The position numbers and the translations under genes are program-made. This document shows positions 9,069 to 18,391 of a stretch of 64,000 nucleotides of DNA, one piece after another. The DNA comes from CALGDE01 sp964655355 (GTDB lineage: Bacteria > Cyanobacteriota > Cyanobacteriia > CACIAM-69d), in assembly GCA_964655355.1 (NCBI GenBank), contig CAZZMD010000014.1:21943-85942 (forward strand), given 5' to 3'. The notes below the pieces were generated by a model. The model searched no databases. It worked only from the letters and a program-made list of their open reading frames with translations, and was not told the origin of the DNA. How positions within the stretch are numbered: position 1 is the first letter of the stretch; each line of letters opens with the position of its first letter.

Positions 9069-10493
9069 CTATCCTTCCCTCTGAGCTTTATAAATTTGTT
9101 TGAAGCGGTTTTGTTGGATTTTATGGTCAACAATGGGTTCGGGATAATCAGTCCCTTGCCGCTCCAAAGGTTCGATTTTTCCGGAGATTAGGCTACCGGT
9201 ATCGAGGGTGCGGATTTCAGGAACCCAGTAGCGGATATATTCCCCCTCGGAATCAAATTTTTTGGCTTGGCTGGCGGGATTAAAAATACGCAAGGGTTTG
9301 GGGTCCATCCCACTAGAAGCACTCCATTGCCAACCGCCATTGTTAGCCGCCAAATCGCCATCAATAAGGGTTTGCATAAAATATTTCTCCCCCCAACGCC
9401 AGTCAATAATTAGATCCTTGGTGAGGAAGCTAGCAACAATCATGCGACACCGGTTATGCATCCAACCCGTCTCATTAAGCTGTCGCATTGCCGCATCCAC
9501 AATGGGATAACCGGTCCGCCCTTCACACCACGCTTCAAATTTTTCCTCGTCGTTATCCCACGGAAAATTTTTCATATGCTCCCGATAGGGACCATCCGCC
9601 AACTCGGGGAAGTGGTAAAGCACATGCTGGTAAAACTCCCGCCATGCCAACTCCTGCTGCCAAGTTTGGACACCCGATCGCCCCTCATCACTACGGCAAT
9701 AGTCCCCGATCGCCACAGACGCCGCCCAACATTGCCGAATCCCGATCGCCCCAAATTTCAACGCCGCACTGAGTTTGGAAGTGCCCATCTCCAACGCCGG
9801 AAAATTGCGATCGCTGTCATAGGCTTCCAAGGATTGAGCACAAAATTGATCTAGTGCATCAGTCGCCGCCGCAGTCCCAGGGGGCAAAATCAAACCGCCA
9901 TCCCAAACCATCTTGAGCGATCGCAATTCTGGAATATCTTTACCATTGGCGCTTTCCACTTCCGCATCAGTCAACGACTCCAACCCTTCCGGCGCAGACA
10001 ACGGAGCCGCCTTAGGACGCGATCGCCAATTTTTCCAGAACGGAGAATACACCGTATAGGGCGTCCCTGACCCCGTCATCACCTCACCGGGGGCATGCAA
10101 AATCCGGTCCCAATGCCCCTCCCCCTGAATCCCCTGCTCCGTCAACGCCTCCAAAACCTGGCGATCGCGACTGCGGGCATAGGGCTCCACATCCCAATTC
10201 CAGACCACCGTATCTGCCCCCAACCGCTGCGCCAACGCCGGAATCTCCTGGGCAGGATCGCCGTGCAGCAGCACAAAACTACCGCCGCACGCCTCGTAAT
10301 CCTGTTGGAGCGATCGCAAACAGCCCAACATATAATCCACCCGCGCCGGAGCAACATCATCCCGCTCCAGAATCCCCGGATCCAAGCAAAACACCCCCAC
10401 CGTCTTCGGCGATCGCGCCACCGCCGCCGTCAGCCCCACATTGTCCACAATGCGTAAATCGTTGCGATGCCAAAACAGGACGGGGGTGTTCAT
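9069..10493 (-). CDS. phr: Deoxyribodipyrimidine photolyase
   Basis: Blue/near-UV-dependent flavoprotein that splits cyclobutane pyrimidine dimers. An N-terminal alpha/beta antenna domain (starting VLFWHRNDLRI) is followed by the helical FAD domain. Family landmarks include WREFYQH, the block MHNRCRMIVASFLTKDL, and WQWSASSGMDPKPLRIFNP. The 474-residue length is typical for class I cyanobacterial photolyases, which generally use 8-HDF as antenna. It is the last gene of a minus-strand run dprA - Uma2 - dnaX - phr and starts 57 bases after the dnaX stop. A CPD photolyase is the best reading; a cryptochrome is less likely given the fully conserved FAD-domain motifs. Confidence 0.94.
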   Translation of the reverse strand: MNTPVLFWHRNDLRIVDNVGLTAAVARSPKTVGVFCLDPGILERDDVAPARVDYMLGCLRSLQQDYEACGGSFVLLHGDPAQEIPALAQRLGADTVVWNWDVEPYARSRDRQVLEALTEQGIQGEGHWDRILHAPGEVMTGSGTPYTVYSPFWKNWRSRPKAAPLSAPEGLESLTDAEVESANGKDIPELRSLKMVWDGGLILPPGTAAATDALDQFCAQSLEAYDSDRNFPALEMGTSKLSAALKFGAIGIRQCWAASVAIGDYCRSDEGRSGVQTWQQELAWREFYQHVLYHFPELADGPYREHMKNFPWDNDEEKFEAWCEGRTGYPIVDAAMRQLNETGWMHNRCRMIVASFLTKDLIIDWRWGEKYFMQTLIDGDLAANNGGWQWSASSGMDPKPLRIFNPASQAKKFDSEGEYIRYWVPEIRTLDTGSLISGKIEPLERQGTDYPEPIVDHKIQQNRFKQIYKAQREG

Positions 10494-10550
10494 GGGCGCA
10501 GCTCAATCAAACCAATTTGTTGCATTTGGGAGTCTAACTCGTTTGGACGG

Positions 10551-12809
10551 CTAAGGCTTTGATTTCTTACCCCGCCCCCCCTTCTTCGCCGACTTTTTCG
10601 ACGATTTTGTATCCTCCTCATCCCCTCCCTTCTTGGGATCAAAGACCACCAATTCCCCATTGAAAAACTCCGCCAGCAACTTGGCACTACGGGTCACCTC
10701 ATCATCGGGCACCCAATCCTTAGGACTGGCGATCGCCGGGGGAGGCTCAGCCCCGAAAGGTTCCGCAGCGGGCAAATCCGACGGCGGGGCAGCAGTTGCA
10801 GAAAACGGAGAAACCACGGACGGCGCTACAACTTCCACATCAACCGCCGCGGTTTCATCCTTTGGGGGCGGCTGCGGATCCGGCGCAAAATCAACACTCG
10901 GATCGGGCTCCGCATCGGCGATGGGTTTAGCAGGCGGTGGCGCAGGAGCCGAAGGCGCAGGCGGTCCCGCTGAATTGGCAGGAGCCGCACTAGGAGCCGG
11001 GGTAAGACCGACTTTTACCTCCACCGCGATCGCCCGTCCGAAGTGAGCAGAAAACGCCTTAGCAATAGCCTCTCGCTTCTCGCTGACTTTTGCATACCAG
11101 TTTTGGGGCGTACCGATATACGCCTTGCGCCCATCAAAAGACAACAGCTTGCCCATCTGCCGCAATAGCATCTGAGTCGACGGCGGCTGAATCGTTTTGA
11201 GCACATCCGCCCAAAGTTGCTCCACATCCACATGGGGCTGACTAGCTGGAATAGCAGGTCCTGGCGCAGGGACGGGCGATGCAGGAGCTGGAGCCGGGGG
11301 AGGGGCCGCTTGGACCGGAGGTGGGCTTGGGACAGGTGCCGGCGGCGCAGGAACGGGAGTGGGTTCAGGGGCGGGGGGAGCCGGGGCCGACGCTGGAGCA
11401 GCAGGGCGATCGCCCCCACCGTCCTTCACATCCTTCAATCCCTGAATACTGATTAATAACTGCTCAAACAGCGCCTTATCCTGCTGAGCCACCTGAGTCA
11501 ACGCCGCCATCAACGCCTGAATCCCCTCCACACCAGCCGCATCGGCAAACGGATGGGAATCATTAATACGGTTCAACAATTGGATCAACGTCGGTTGATC
11601 GCTGGAACTAGACTGAGATACCTGTGGAGCCGGAGCCGGAGCAACAGGGCTTGGGGCAGGCGCAGGAGCGGTGGCAACCGGAGGCGCGATCGCCACAGGA
11701 GCCATCGTTACGGGAGCGATCGCCTGGGGCAATAAACCTAACAGCGTCACCTCCAACCACAACCGAGGCTGAGTCGTATTTTTAACCTGAACCTCGCTCT
11801 GTTTTAAATGCTTTTGCCCCTGCAACAACAACGGCAATTCAACACCCTTAACAAACTCGCAAAGCTGTTGCCAAGTCGGCTCCGTCAACGCCACCAAATC
11901 AGGACGTTCCGGCGCAGTTTTTGCCACCAACATATCCCGATAAAAACTCGCCAGATTCTGCAACACAATCAACGGTTCCCGCCCCCGATCCATTAATCGC
12001 CGGGCACATTCCAAAACCGCCTCCCCATTCCCCTGGGCGATCGCCTGTACCAGGGTCAACAAATCCCGCTCCGGGACCGCCCCCACCAAATCCCAAACCG
12101 CCTCAACGGTCACCCCATCGGGCAACAGACTGAGCTGATCCAATAAACTTTCCGCATCCCGCAATCCCCCCTGAGCAATTTGTGCCACCAGGGTCAAAGC
12201 ATCCGGCTGAATCTTGATATTTTCATTCGCAGCAATCTGCCCCAAATGCTGCGTCATCTCCACCAACGGAATCCGACGAAAATCAAACCGTTGACAGCGA
12301 GAAATAATCGTCGGTAAAACCCGCTGAGGATCCGTCGTTGCCAGCACAAACACAACCCGATCTGGCGGCTCCTCCAGGGTTTTTAGCAGCGAATTAAACG
12401 CCGCATTACTGAGCATATGACACTCATCAATGGTGTAAACCTTATAGCGACATTGCACCGGCGCAAACTGCGCCCGCTCAATCAACTCGCGGATATTATC
12501 CACCCCGGTATTACTCGCCGCATCAATCTCCACCACATCCAGCGACGCCCCGCGCGTAATATCCCGACACACCTCGCACTTTCCGCAGGGCTCCGCCGTC
12601 GGACCATCCACCGCCACACAATTCAACGACTTCGCCAAAATCCGCGCACTCGACGTCTTCCCCGTCCCCCGCGGTCCCGCAAACAAATACGCCGGCGCAA
12701 TCCGATTTTGCCCCAACGCATGGGTCAACGTCTGGGCGATCGCCCGCTGCCCCACCAACTGCGCAAAGGTCTGGGGGCGATATTTATGGTGAAGCGGTTC
12801 GTAAGCCAT
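10551..12809 (-). CDS. dnaX: DNA polymerase III subunit gamma/tau
   Basis: ATPase of the clamp loader that organises the replisome. The Walker A motif GPRGTGKT is at residues 45-52, zinc-binding cysteines are C64, C75, C78 and C81, and the Walker B/DExH-like DECH and sensor SRC follow. A Pro/Ala-rich linker of roughly 180 residues starts near residue 375 and leads into the tau-like C-terminal region, which ends in a Lys/Gly-rich tail. I saw no intein block in the ATPase domain, although some cyanobacterial dnaX genes carry one. I also saw no obvious slippery heptamer for making gamma by frameshift. It starts 24 bases downstream of the Uma2 gene. Confidence 0.95.
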   Translation of the reverse strand: MAYEPLHHKYRPQTFAQLVGQRAIAQTLTHALGQNRIAPAYLFAGPRGTGKTSSARILAKSLNCVAVDGPTAEPCGKCEVCRDITRGASLDVVEIDAASNTGVDNIRELIERAQFAPVQCRYKVYTIDECHMLSNAAFNSLLKTLEEPPDRVVFVLATTDPQRVLPTIISRCQRFDFRRIPLVEMTQHLGQIAANENIKIQPDALTLVAQIAQGGLRDAESLLDQLSLLPDGVTVEAVWDLVGAVPERDLLTLVQAIAQGNGEAVLECARRLMDRGREPLIVLQNLASFYRDMLVAKTAPERPDLVALTEPTWQQLCEFVKGVELPLLLQGQKHLKQSEVQVKNTTQPRLWLEVTLLGLLPQAIAPVTMAPVAIAPPVATAPAPAPSPVAPAPAPQVSQSSSSDQPTLIQLLNRINDSHPFADAAGVEGIQALMAALTQVAQQDKALFEQLLISIQGLKDVKDGGGDRPAAPASAPAPPAPEPTPVPAPPAPVPSPPPVQAAPPPAPAPASPVPAPGPAIPASQPHVDVEQLWADVLKTIQPPSTQMLLRQMGKLLSFDGRKAYIGTPQNWYAKVSEKREAIAKAFSAHFGRAIAVEVKVGLTPAPSAAPANSAGPPAPSAPAPPPAKPIADAEPDPSVDFAPDPQPPPKDETAAVDVEVVAPSVVSPFSATAAPPSDLPAAEPFGAEPPPAIASPKDWVPDDEVTRSAKLLAEFFNGELVVFDPKKGGDEEDTKSSKKSAKKGGRGKKSKP

Positions 12810-12833
12810 GAAGGGATTCTGAGGCGATCGCCC

Positions 12834-13559
12834 CTAATCTTCTAACGCATCGGGGTCAATCCCCAACTCCCTCAGTTTGGCAGCCAATCGATCAGCGCGC
12901 TGTTTCTCCTCTGCCGCCCTCTCCTGCTCCTGGTCAAGCTGGTCCCAAATTTCCGCCGGTGGAGCCAGGCGATCGCCCGTATCCAACCGATAAAAAATTA
13001 ACAAATGCTCCTCAATCGCCAGCCGCAGCCCCAAAACTTCGCTGACGGGGGAATCAGCAGCGATCGCCCCATAAACCCCATCCACCAACCGATAGCCCCG
13101 TAACTGTTCTGGAATCCACTCCGCCTTGGGGTCAAACAGCCAATATTCCTGAACACCGAGCTGCTCATAGAGATCGCGCTTAGTGGTCAAATCCTGCTGC
13201 TTCGTCGATGGCGATGTCACCTCAAACACCACCGAAGGCACCTGCCCCTCTTCCCAAATTTTGTAATTATCACGGGGACCATAGGGCACCCCAAAAATCA
13301 CCATTACGTCTGGTGCAACCCGTTTTTTTGCATCCCCCTCCACGTAATACAAAAACTGATCCGACAACACCATCGCCTCTTGGCCAGACAGGTAACGCAA
13401 TAGCACTTGCAGGATGGTGATGATGGCCAACAGATGCAGAAACGATTCAGCCAAAGGTTCTCCGTCTTCAGAGGGATAAAAAACGTTAGTTTGAGATGGA
13501 GTTACCGCCGCTGAACCAGATAGTTGATTAGCTTGGGTTGCAGCATCAATAGTCATCAC
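12834..13559 (-). CDS. Uma2 family (DUF820) PD-(D/E)XK nuclease-like protein
   Basis: A member of the Uma2/DUF820 family, greatly expanded in cyanobacteria and built on a restriction-endonuclease fold. The core reads VAPDVMVIFGV and then VVFEVTSPST, placing the family acidic residues at the expected spacing, followed by KRDLYEQLGVQEYW. The C-terminal 45 residues are a charged heptad-like helix rich in Glu/Arg/Ala, a common add-on in this family. No biological substrate is established for the family. It sits between dprA (42 bases) and dnaX (24 bases) and is probably co-transcribed with them. A second, shorter Uma2 gene occurs at 30540. Confidence 0.88.
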   Translation of the reverse strand: MMTIDAATQANQLSGSAAVTPSQTNVFYPSEDGEPLAESFLHLLAIITILQVLLRYLSGQEAMVLSDQFLYYVEGDAKKRVAPDVMVIFGVPYGPRDNYKIWEEGQVPSVVFEVTSPSTKQQDLTTKRDLYEQLGVQEYWLFDPKAEWIPEQLRGYRLVDGVYGAIAADSPVSEVLGLRLAIEEHLLIFYRLDTGDRLAPPAEIWDQLDQEQERAAEEKQRADRLAAKLRELGIDPDALED

Positions 13560-13601
13560 TGGCGATCTCCCGAAACCTAAGGCCCATAGTAGCTATTTTA
13601 A

Positions 13602-15005
13602 TTACCCAACTCGTCGATACATCATCCCCGGCAACTGAACGATCGCCCCGAGTAATTCCAATTCAATTAGGGCAGCGCTGATTTTTTGGGGAGGGACTTG
13701 GGATCTTTCTACAATTTGGTCATATAGGGTGGGTTCGGTGGCGATCGCATCATAAATAGGACGCAAATGTTCAGAGACCAAAATAGGCTCTGGTTCGAAG
13801 ATAGGATCGGGTGCTTTTAGCTTGGGTTTAGCGGCTTCGGGGTCGGATTTTGGCGCTGGAATTTTAGTGGCGGATAAGTCTAACGGAGCCATATCCAGCT
13901 CGGGGACTCTGGAGAGTTTGGCGAGCAGATCGTCGACGCTGAGAATGACATGGGCACCGCAATCAATCAGTCGCAAACAGCCCATAGCTTTGGGATTATC
14001 CAGGGTGCCAGGAAGCACATAAACATCGCGACCATATTCGGCAGCGGCGCGGGCGGTAATTAGCGCCCCAGATTTATAGCCGCCTTCCATAACGAGGGTG
14101 GCGCGGGTGAGGGCGGCGACAATGCGATTTCGCTGGGGAAAGTGTGATCGCTGGGGGCGGGTGCCGGCGGGATATTCACTGAGGGCTAAGCCGACAGCCG
14201 GTTGGTTGGTTTGGTGATCGCCCACAAGGGTGCGATATAGCTCGCGATTTTGCCGGGGATAAACCAGGTTCAGACCGGTACCGACGACGGCTACCGCTTT
14301 GCCGGGGACGGCGAGGGTTGCGGTATGGGCTTGCATATCAATCCCCTCCGCCAAGCCGGACACAATGCCATACCCCCGGCGAGCCAGGACATCCACCAGG
14401 CGGCGGGTCCAGCGAATGCCGTAATCAGAGGGATCACGGGTACCGACGACCGCTAGCAGGGGGAGGCTGCCATCGAGGGGAATCAGGGAGGGATCGCCCC
14501 GGTAATAAAGGATGGAAGGCGGGTCAGGGATTTCCTTGAGGAGCGCTGGATAGCCTGCGTCGGCGGGGGTCCAAAACTGGGGATTCTCTTTCTCGTGTTT
14601 GGCGAGGATTTGAAGGGGTTGGGAATATTGATCCCGCGCAGCCGCGATCGCCGCCAAAACCTTCGGACCAATCCCTTCCACACGACCAACTTCCGAGAGG
14701 GGTGCCGACCAAGCTTCAGCCATAGAGCCAAACGCATCCCATACCCGCCGCAGACTGATCGGTCCCATACCTTTGATCTGACTCCAGGCCACCCATGCCG
14801 CCCGTTCGGCTCGTTCAGCGCGATCGCCCGACGGTTCGGGGGCAGATTCAAAAGGGCGCTCGGGGGTCTGGTCGGAGGGCGGAGGAGGGGAAAACACAAT
14901 CGCAGGGTCGTAGCGAGGGGGTAGCGGAGACGGCGGCTCACTCCCCAAACTATCAGGTCTGAGGTCTGCGGCAGTTAGTGGGTTGATGGGCGGTCTCCGG
15001 GGCAA
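13602..15005 (-). CDS. dprA: DNA processing protein DprA
   Basis: Binds incoming single-stranded DNA during natural transformation and loads RecA. The order is a Pro/Ser-rich N-terminal extension of about 65 residues, a helix-hairpin-helix-like SAM domain (IKGMGPISLRRVW), the Rossmann-type DprA core (VVGTRDPSDYGIRW, GIVSGLAEGIDMQAH, GTGLNLVYPRQN) and a C-terminal winged-helix region from about residue 400. At 467 residues it is longer than the usual 360-380 because of the disordered N-terminus, so translation could begin further in, although no internal start was convincing. It is the first gene of the dprA - Uma2 - dnaX - phr run. Confidence 0.93.
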   Translation of the reverse strand: MPRRPPINPLTAADLRPDSLGSEPPSPLPPRYDPAIVFSPPPPSDQTPERPFESAPEPSGDRAERAERAAWVAWSQIKGMGPISLRRVWDAFGSMAEAWSAPLSEVGRVEGIGPKVLAAIAAARDQYSQPLQILAKHEKENPQFWTPADAGYPALLKEIPDPPSILYYRGDPSLIPLDGSLPLLAVVGTRDPSDYGIRWTRRLVDVLARRGYGIVSGLAEGIDMQAHTATLAVPGKAVAVVGTGLNLVYPRQNRELYRTLVGDHQTNQPAVGLALSEYPAGTRPQRSHFPQRNRIVAALTRATLVMEGGYKSGALITARAAAEYGRDVYVLPGTLDNPKAMGCLRLIDCGAHVILSVDDLLAKLSRVPELDMAPLDLSATKIPAPKSDPEAAKPKLKAPDPIFEPEPILVSEHLRPIYDAIATEPTLYDQIVERSQVPPQKISAALIELELLGAIVQLPGMMYRRVG

Positions 15006-15228
15006 TCATTCCCACCCGACCGCGCGAATGTTACCCCCCATTTCACCCGCGGAGGATCGGTAAGTCTTCAGGTATTATTATGAGAGTCTGTGAAGATTTG
15101 AGACCCTAATGTTTGCCTGTGTGCGACTGTTTACCCAGGAGAGATTAGTGGTCCCTTCGCGCCCTCGGGTCTCGATGCGATCGCTTTGCTGACCCCTCAT
15201 CCCGATACAAGCCCTTTGGAGCCGTTCC

Positions 15229-15351
15229 ATGTTGACCCTTAAGATCGCCGTTTATATCGTTGTTATCTTCTTCATCAGCCTGTTCGTCTTTGGCTTCCTG
15301 TCCAGCGACCCCTCCCGGAACCCCGGCAACAGCAACAACGATTTTGAGTAG
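15229..15351 (+). CDS. psbI: Photosystem II reaction center protein I
   Basis: A 40-residue thylakoid membrane protein that binds at the edge of the photosystem II core and helps early assembly with D1. The translation starts MLTLKIAVYIVV, spans one hydrophobic helix and continues FGFLSSDPSRNPG, which is the hallmark PsbI sequence. The C-terminal tail (NSNNDFE) differs from the common RKDLE ending but keeps its length and final Glu. A ribosome site (GGAG) lies seven bases before the ATG. It stands alone between divergent dprA and downstream lptD. It is short enough to be missed by standard gene calling. Confidence 0.93.
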   Translation: MLTLKIAVYIVVIFFISLFVFGFLSSDPSRNPGNSNNDFE

Positions 15352-15359
15352 TTTGAATT

Positions 15360-15407
15360 GATTGGACTGGGTTGAGATTGGACCGGGTTGAGATTGGACT
15401 GGTGCGA
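15360..15407. repeat. 16-base tandem repeat, three units
   Basis: Three consecutive 16-base units of the type GATTGGACTGGGTTGA begin nine bases after the psbI stop. The second unit has one change and the third diverges at its end. It probably arose by slippage; it lies within the psbI 3' UTR. Confidence 0.8.
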
Positions 15408-15747
15408 TTGGCCCTGACGAAGCGCTCCACCCTCCTGGCTCCTGCACTCAGCAATGAGTCACGCAAAGACTCATCACCCTAAAACTCAAGCGTTCCAGTC
15501 CCCTCTGCGCTAGGCTTCCCACTTTTGGGGAGTCTTTCGTGGTTTTAGGGGTGTGCTTTAGTTAGGGGCATTTCTCTAGGATTACTTCCTTTAGCTTGCC
15601 CTCGCTCCCGGTTATGGTCTAGCTTGGGTTCTGGTTGTTTGACCGATCTTGAGTCATGCATCAAGACCACAGGCATGGTGATGCCCATTCGTCAGCATAG
15701 GGGCGGTTCCCTGGGCGTAATCAATCTGAGCTGTTCTGAGCATATCT
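15408..15747. other. Intergenic region psbI-lptD
   Basis: No gene seen. It contains a 7-base-pair hairpin at 15454-15474 (ATGAGTC/GACTCAT, loop of seven), a possible 3' end of the psbI transcript without a T-run. An in-frame TGA about 20 bases before the lptD ATG rules out a longer lptD N-terminus. Confidence 0.6.
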
Positions 15748-18300
15748 ATGACCTATCCCGCTCCACCGCCTGAACTACCTCCCCAGACGACATCGCAAGT
15801 GGTCCAGGCTCCGGAAGCGATCGCCCGTCCGGAACCGGTTGCGCCGGCTCGTCTGCGCCAGGTGGTGGAGCAATTGCCCCCGGCAACGGCGGAGGATTTG
15901 GGGCGACCGATGGGGGTTGTGGATATACGGGTCGTGCGGGAGGCTGCCCAGGGTAATTCGCCACCTCCCCGGTCTGCGGCGGCCACCTCCCAGCAATTGA
16001 ACGGCGATCGCGCCACCCCCAGCCTTCCTCCCCTCAGCAATCCCAGCGTCGCCCCTAGCGCCACCCCTAGCACAACGCCCGCAGCCTCCACCCCTGAGGC
16101 CGCAGAAACCACCGTCGAAGCGGATGGTGCTGCGTCCTCCGAAACGACCGCGCGATCGCCCCAGCGCCGTCCTATTACATCACAGCCCTCTCCAGTAGGG
16201 GAGGACTCTGAGGATCAGGCGGTGGCTCAGGCGGTCCCGGCTCAAACTGTTAATCCGCGATCGCCCTTTGATCCCGACGCTCCCTTAACTCCAGAGGACG
16301 ATCCCCTCACGCCGGCGCTGCCCCCCAGTAATCGCACCCCAGGCACTCGCGCAGACGAGGATGATTCGGAACAGCCGACCTCCGATGCGGAACCCCGAAC
16401 CGGGACAGAACCAACGCCGGATCCCAGTGCGCCCAATCCCAACGCGCGGCGCTTAGATTTGCCGGCCAACGTTGCAGGGGCGGTCGAAGTCACCGCAGAT
16501 AAGCAGGAGTATGACGAGATTCGCAATGTGGTGATTGCGACGGGGAATGCAGTGGTGCGTTTCCAAGGGGCGGTGATTAGTGGCGATCGCGTTCAGATCA
16601 ATCTCAATCAGCGGATTGCCCTGGCGGAAGGCACCGTGGGTTTTAAGCGGGGTCGACAGCTTCTGCGGGGGGAGCGCCTGGAATATAACCTTGTGCAGGG
16701 GGATGGGATTCTCCTGGACGGGTATGGGGAAATTGACCGATCCACCCTGGGACCGGATTTAGCCACTGGGGAAGCGGCGGTTGTGGGGCCCTATAACCCA
16801 GCCCTAGACCGTCCCTTGAGCGATCGCATTACCAGCGGCGATCCGTTGACTGATGTGCGCCAAGCGGGGCAATTTGCCGTGGAGGTGGGCACCGGGAATG
16901 TGGGCATTGTAGATCCCCAGCCCGGGCAGACGGGGGAAGTGCAAAATTTTCGCTTCGAAGCCGATCGGGTGGAGTTTGATCCCAATGGTTGGGTGGCGGA
17001 AAATGCGCGGTTAACCAATGATCCGTTTTCTCCTCCCGAGTTAGAAATTCGTGCCCCTCGTCTGCGGTTTCAACGGTTATCCCCCCTACGGGATGAACTC
17101 GTTGCCGAGCGCGGACGCTGGGTTATCGATGATTCCTTCTCATTCCCGCTGATTCCCTCCCGCACGGTGTTTGATCGTCGGGAACAGCCCCCAGAGCCAT
17201 TCCGGATCCGATTCGACGAAGAGGAACGCGGCGGACTCTTTATTGAGCGCACCTTTACGATTTTGCGCACGCCCCAATGGCGCTTGGATGTCACCCCCCA
17301 ATTCCACGTCCAGCGGGCATTTTTTGACAGCGATAGCAGCGTCTTCTCTGGCGATGCTTGGGGGGGACGCGCCCGATTGACCGGCAATATCACGCCAAAA
17401 CTATCGGTGTTGGGGGTGGCGCGATTTAGTAGCTTTGACTTCGATGAATTTGACGATCGCTTCCGGGGTAGTCTGCGGCTGAATCAAATCATCGACACCC
17501 CCTGGGGACCCCACACCCTGACCGGGGAATATAGCTTCCGCGATCGCCTGTTCAACGGAACCTTCGGCTTCCAAACGATCCGCCGCAGTATCGGAGCCGT
17601 CCTAACCTCGCCACAGATCCCCCTCGGTAAAAGCGGCATCACCCTGCAATACCAGGGAGGCGTTCAGAATATTACCGCCCGCACCGACCGTCCGTTCCTG
17701 CTCAAGCCCATCCGGGACAACGACCTAATCACCCTAGACCGGATCCAAGCGGGGGCAATTCTACGGCGCAATTTTCTACTGTGGCGAGGCGATGCACTAC
17801 CAGCCACCGCCGAAGAAGGATTGCGTTATAGCCCCGTTCCCGTCCGTCCCTTCCTGCGCATCGTCACCCGGCTGCGCGCCTTTTCGAGTAACTACAGCAA
17901 CGGCGAATTTCAAAACACCATCGCCGGCACCATCGGCCTCCAGGGACAACTCGGGCACTTCTCCCGCCCTTGGTTTGACTACACCGCCTTCAACATTGCC
18001 TATCAACAACGGTTCCGCAACGGCGAATCTCCTTTCCTATTTGACCGAGTTGGCGAAAACGAAATCATCGGCTTCGGGCTAACCCAACAAATTTATGGAC
18101 CCTTCCGAGTCGGGTTCCAGGCAGCCTATAGCATTGACCGCGAAGAAATCATCGACAGTAACTTCACCATCGACTATAGCCGTCGCACCTTCGGCATCAC
18201 CCTACGGTTCAACCCCGAACGCCAGCAAGGATCCGTCATCTTCCGCCTCACCGACTTCAACTGGACTGGAAGCGGCAGCGTCTTCGACGACGACTTTTAA
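15748..18300 (+). CDS. lptD: LptD-type outer membrane LPS assembly protein (DUF3769)
   Basis: Cyanobacterial form of LptD/OstA, the outer membrane beta-barrel that inserts lipopolysaccharide. The first 230 residues are Pro/Ala/Ser/Thr-rich and disordered. An OstA-like beta-jellyroll follows (about 235-330, containing VEVTADKQEYDE, VVIATGNAVV and LEYNL). The remainder, from about 430 to the end, is a barrel with alternating hydrophobic/polar strands, ending in Phe as outer membrane proteins do. No signal peptide is visible at the chosen ATG. A stop codon lies just upstream in frame, so either an internal start is used or export relies on an atypical N-terminus. The 850-residue length fits the family. 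The gene is followed by a two-hairpin repeat element. Confidence 0.85.
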   Translation: MTYPAPPPELPPQTTSQVVQAPEAIARPEPVAPARLRQVVEQLPPATAEDLGRPMGVVDIRVVREAAQGNSPPPRSAAATSQQLNGDRATPSLPPLSNPSVAPSATPSTTPAASTPEAAETTVEADGAASSETTARSPQRRPITSQPSPVGEDSEDQAVAQAVPAQTVNPRSPFDPDAPLTPEDDPLTPALPPSNRTPGTRADEDDSEQPTSDAEPRTGTEPTPDPSAPNPNARRLDLPANVAGAVEVTADKQEYDEIRNVVIATGNAVVRFQGAVISGDRVQINLNQRIALAEGTVGFKRGRQLLRGERLEYNLVQGDGILLDGYGEIDRSTLGPDLATGEAAVVGPYNPALDRPLSDRITSGDPLTDVRQAGQFAVEVGTGNVGIVDPQPGQTGEVQNFRFEADRVEFDPNGWVAENARLTNDPFSPPELEIRAPRLRFQRLSPLRDELVAERGRWVIDDSFSFPLIPSRTVFDRREQPPEPFRIRFDEEERGGLFIERTFTILRTPQWRLDVTPQFHVQRAFFDSDSSVFSGDAWGGRARLTGNITPKLSVLGVARFSSFDFDEFDDRFRGSLRLNQIIDTPWGPHTLTGEYSFRDRLFNGTFGFQTIRRSIGAVLTSPQIPLGKSGITLQYQGGVQNITARTDRPFLLKPIRDNDLITLDRIQAGAILRRNFLLWRGDALPATAEEGLRYSPVPVRPFLRIVTRLRAFSSNYSNGEFQNTIAGTIGLQGQLGHFSRPWFDYTAFNIAYQQRFRNGESPFLFDRVGENEIIGFGLTQQIYGPFRVGFQAAYSIDREEIIDSNFTIDYSRRTFGITLRFNPERQQGSVIFRLTDFNWTGSGSVFDDDF

Positions 18301-18313
18301 TTGCAATGGGATT

Positions 18314-18361
18314 CCAAAGGGTCGTTGACCCTTTGGTGGGGTTATAGGGGCAAAGCCCCTA
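18314..18361 (+). repeat. Two-hairpin repeat element, copy 1
   Basis: Two adjacent perfect hairpins. The first has a 10-bp stem (CCAAAGGGTC/GACCCTTTGG) and a three-base loop. After eight bases containing GGGGT, the second has a 7-bp stem (TAGGGGC/GCCCCTA) and a three-base loop. It starts 14 bases after the lptD stop. The same architecture, with a different first stem, recurs after glgB at 27721, so this is a dispersed element of REP type and not just a terminator. No T-run follows. Confidence 0.75.
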
Positions 18362-18391
18362 AAAATACCAACTCAAGCCCGTACCCTAGGA

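Noticed and set aside
10551..12809. Intein or programmed frameshift in dnaX
   Set aside because: The ATPase domain is continuous and no A-rich slippery heptamer was found.
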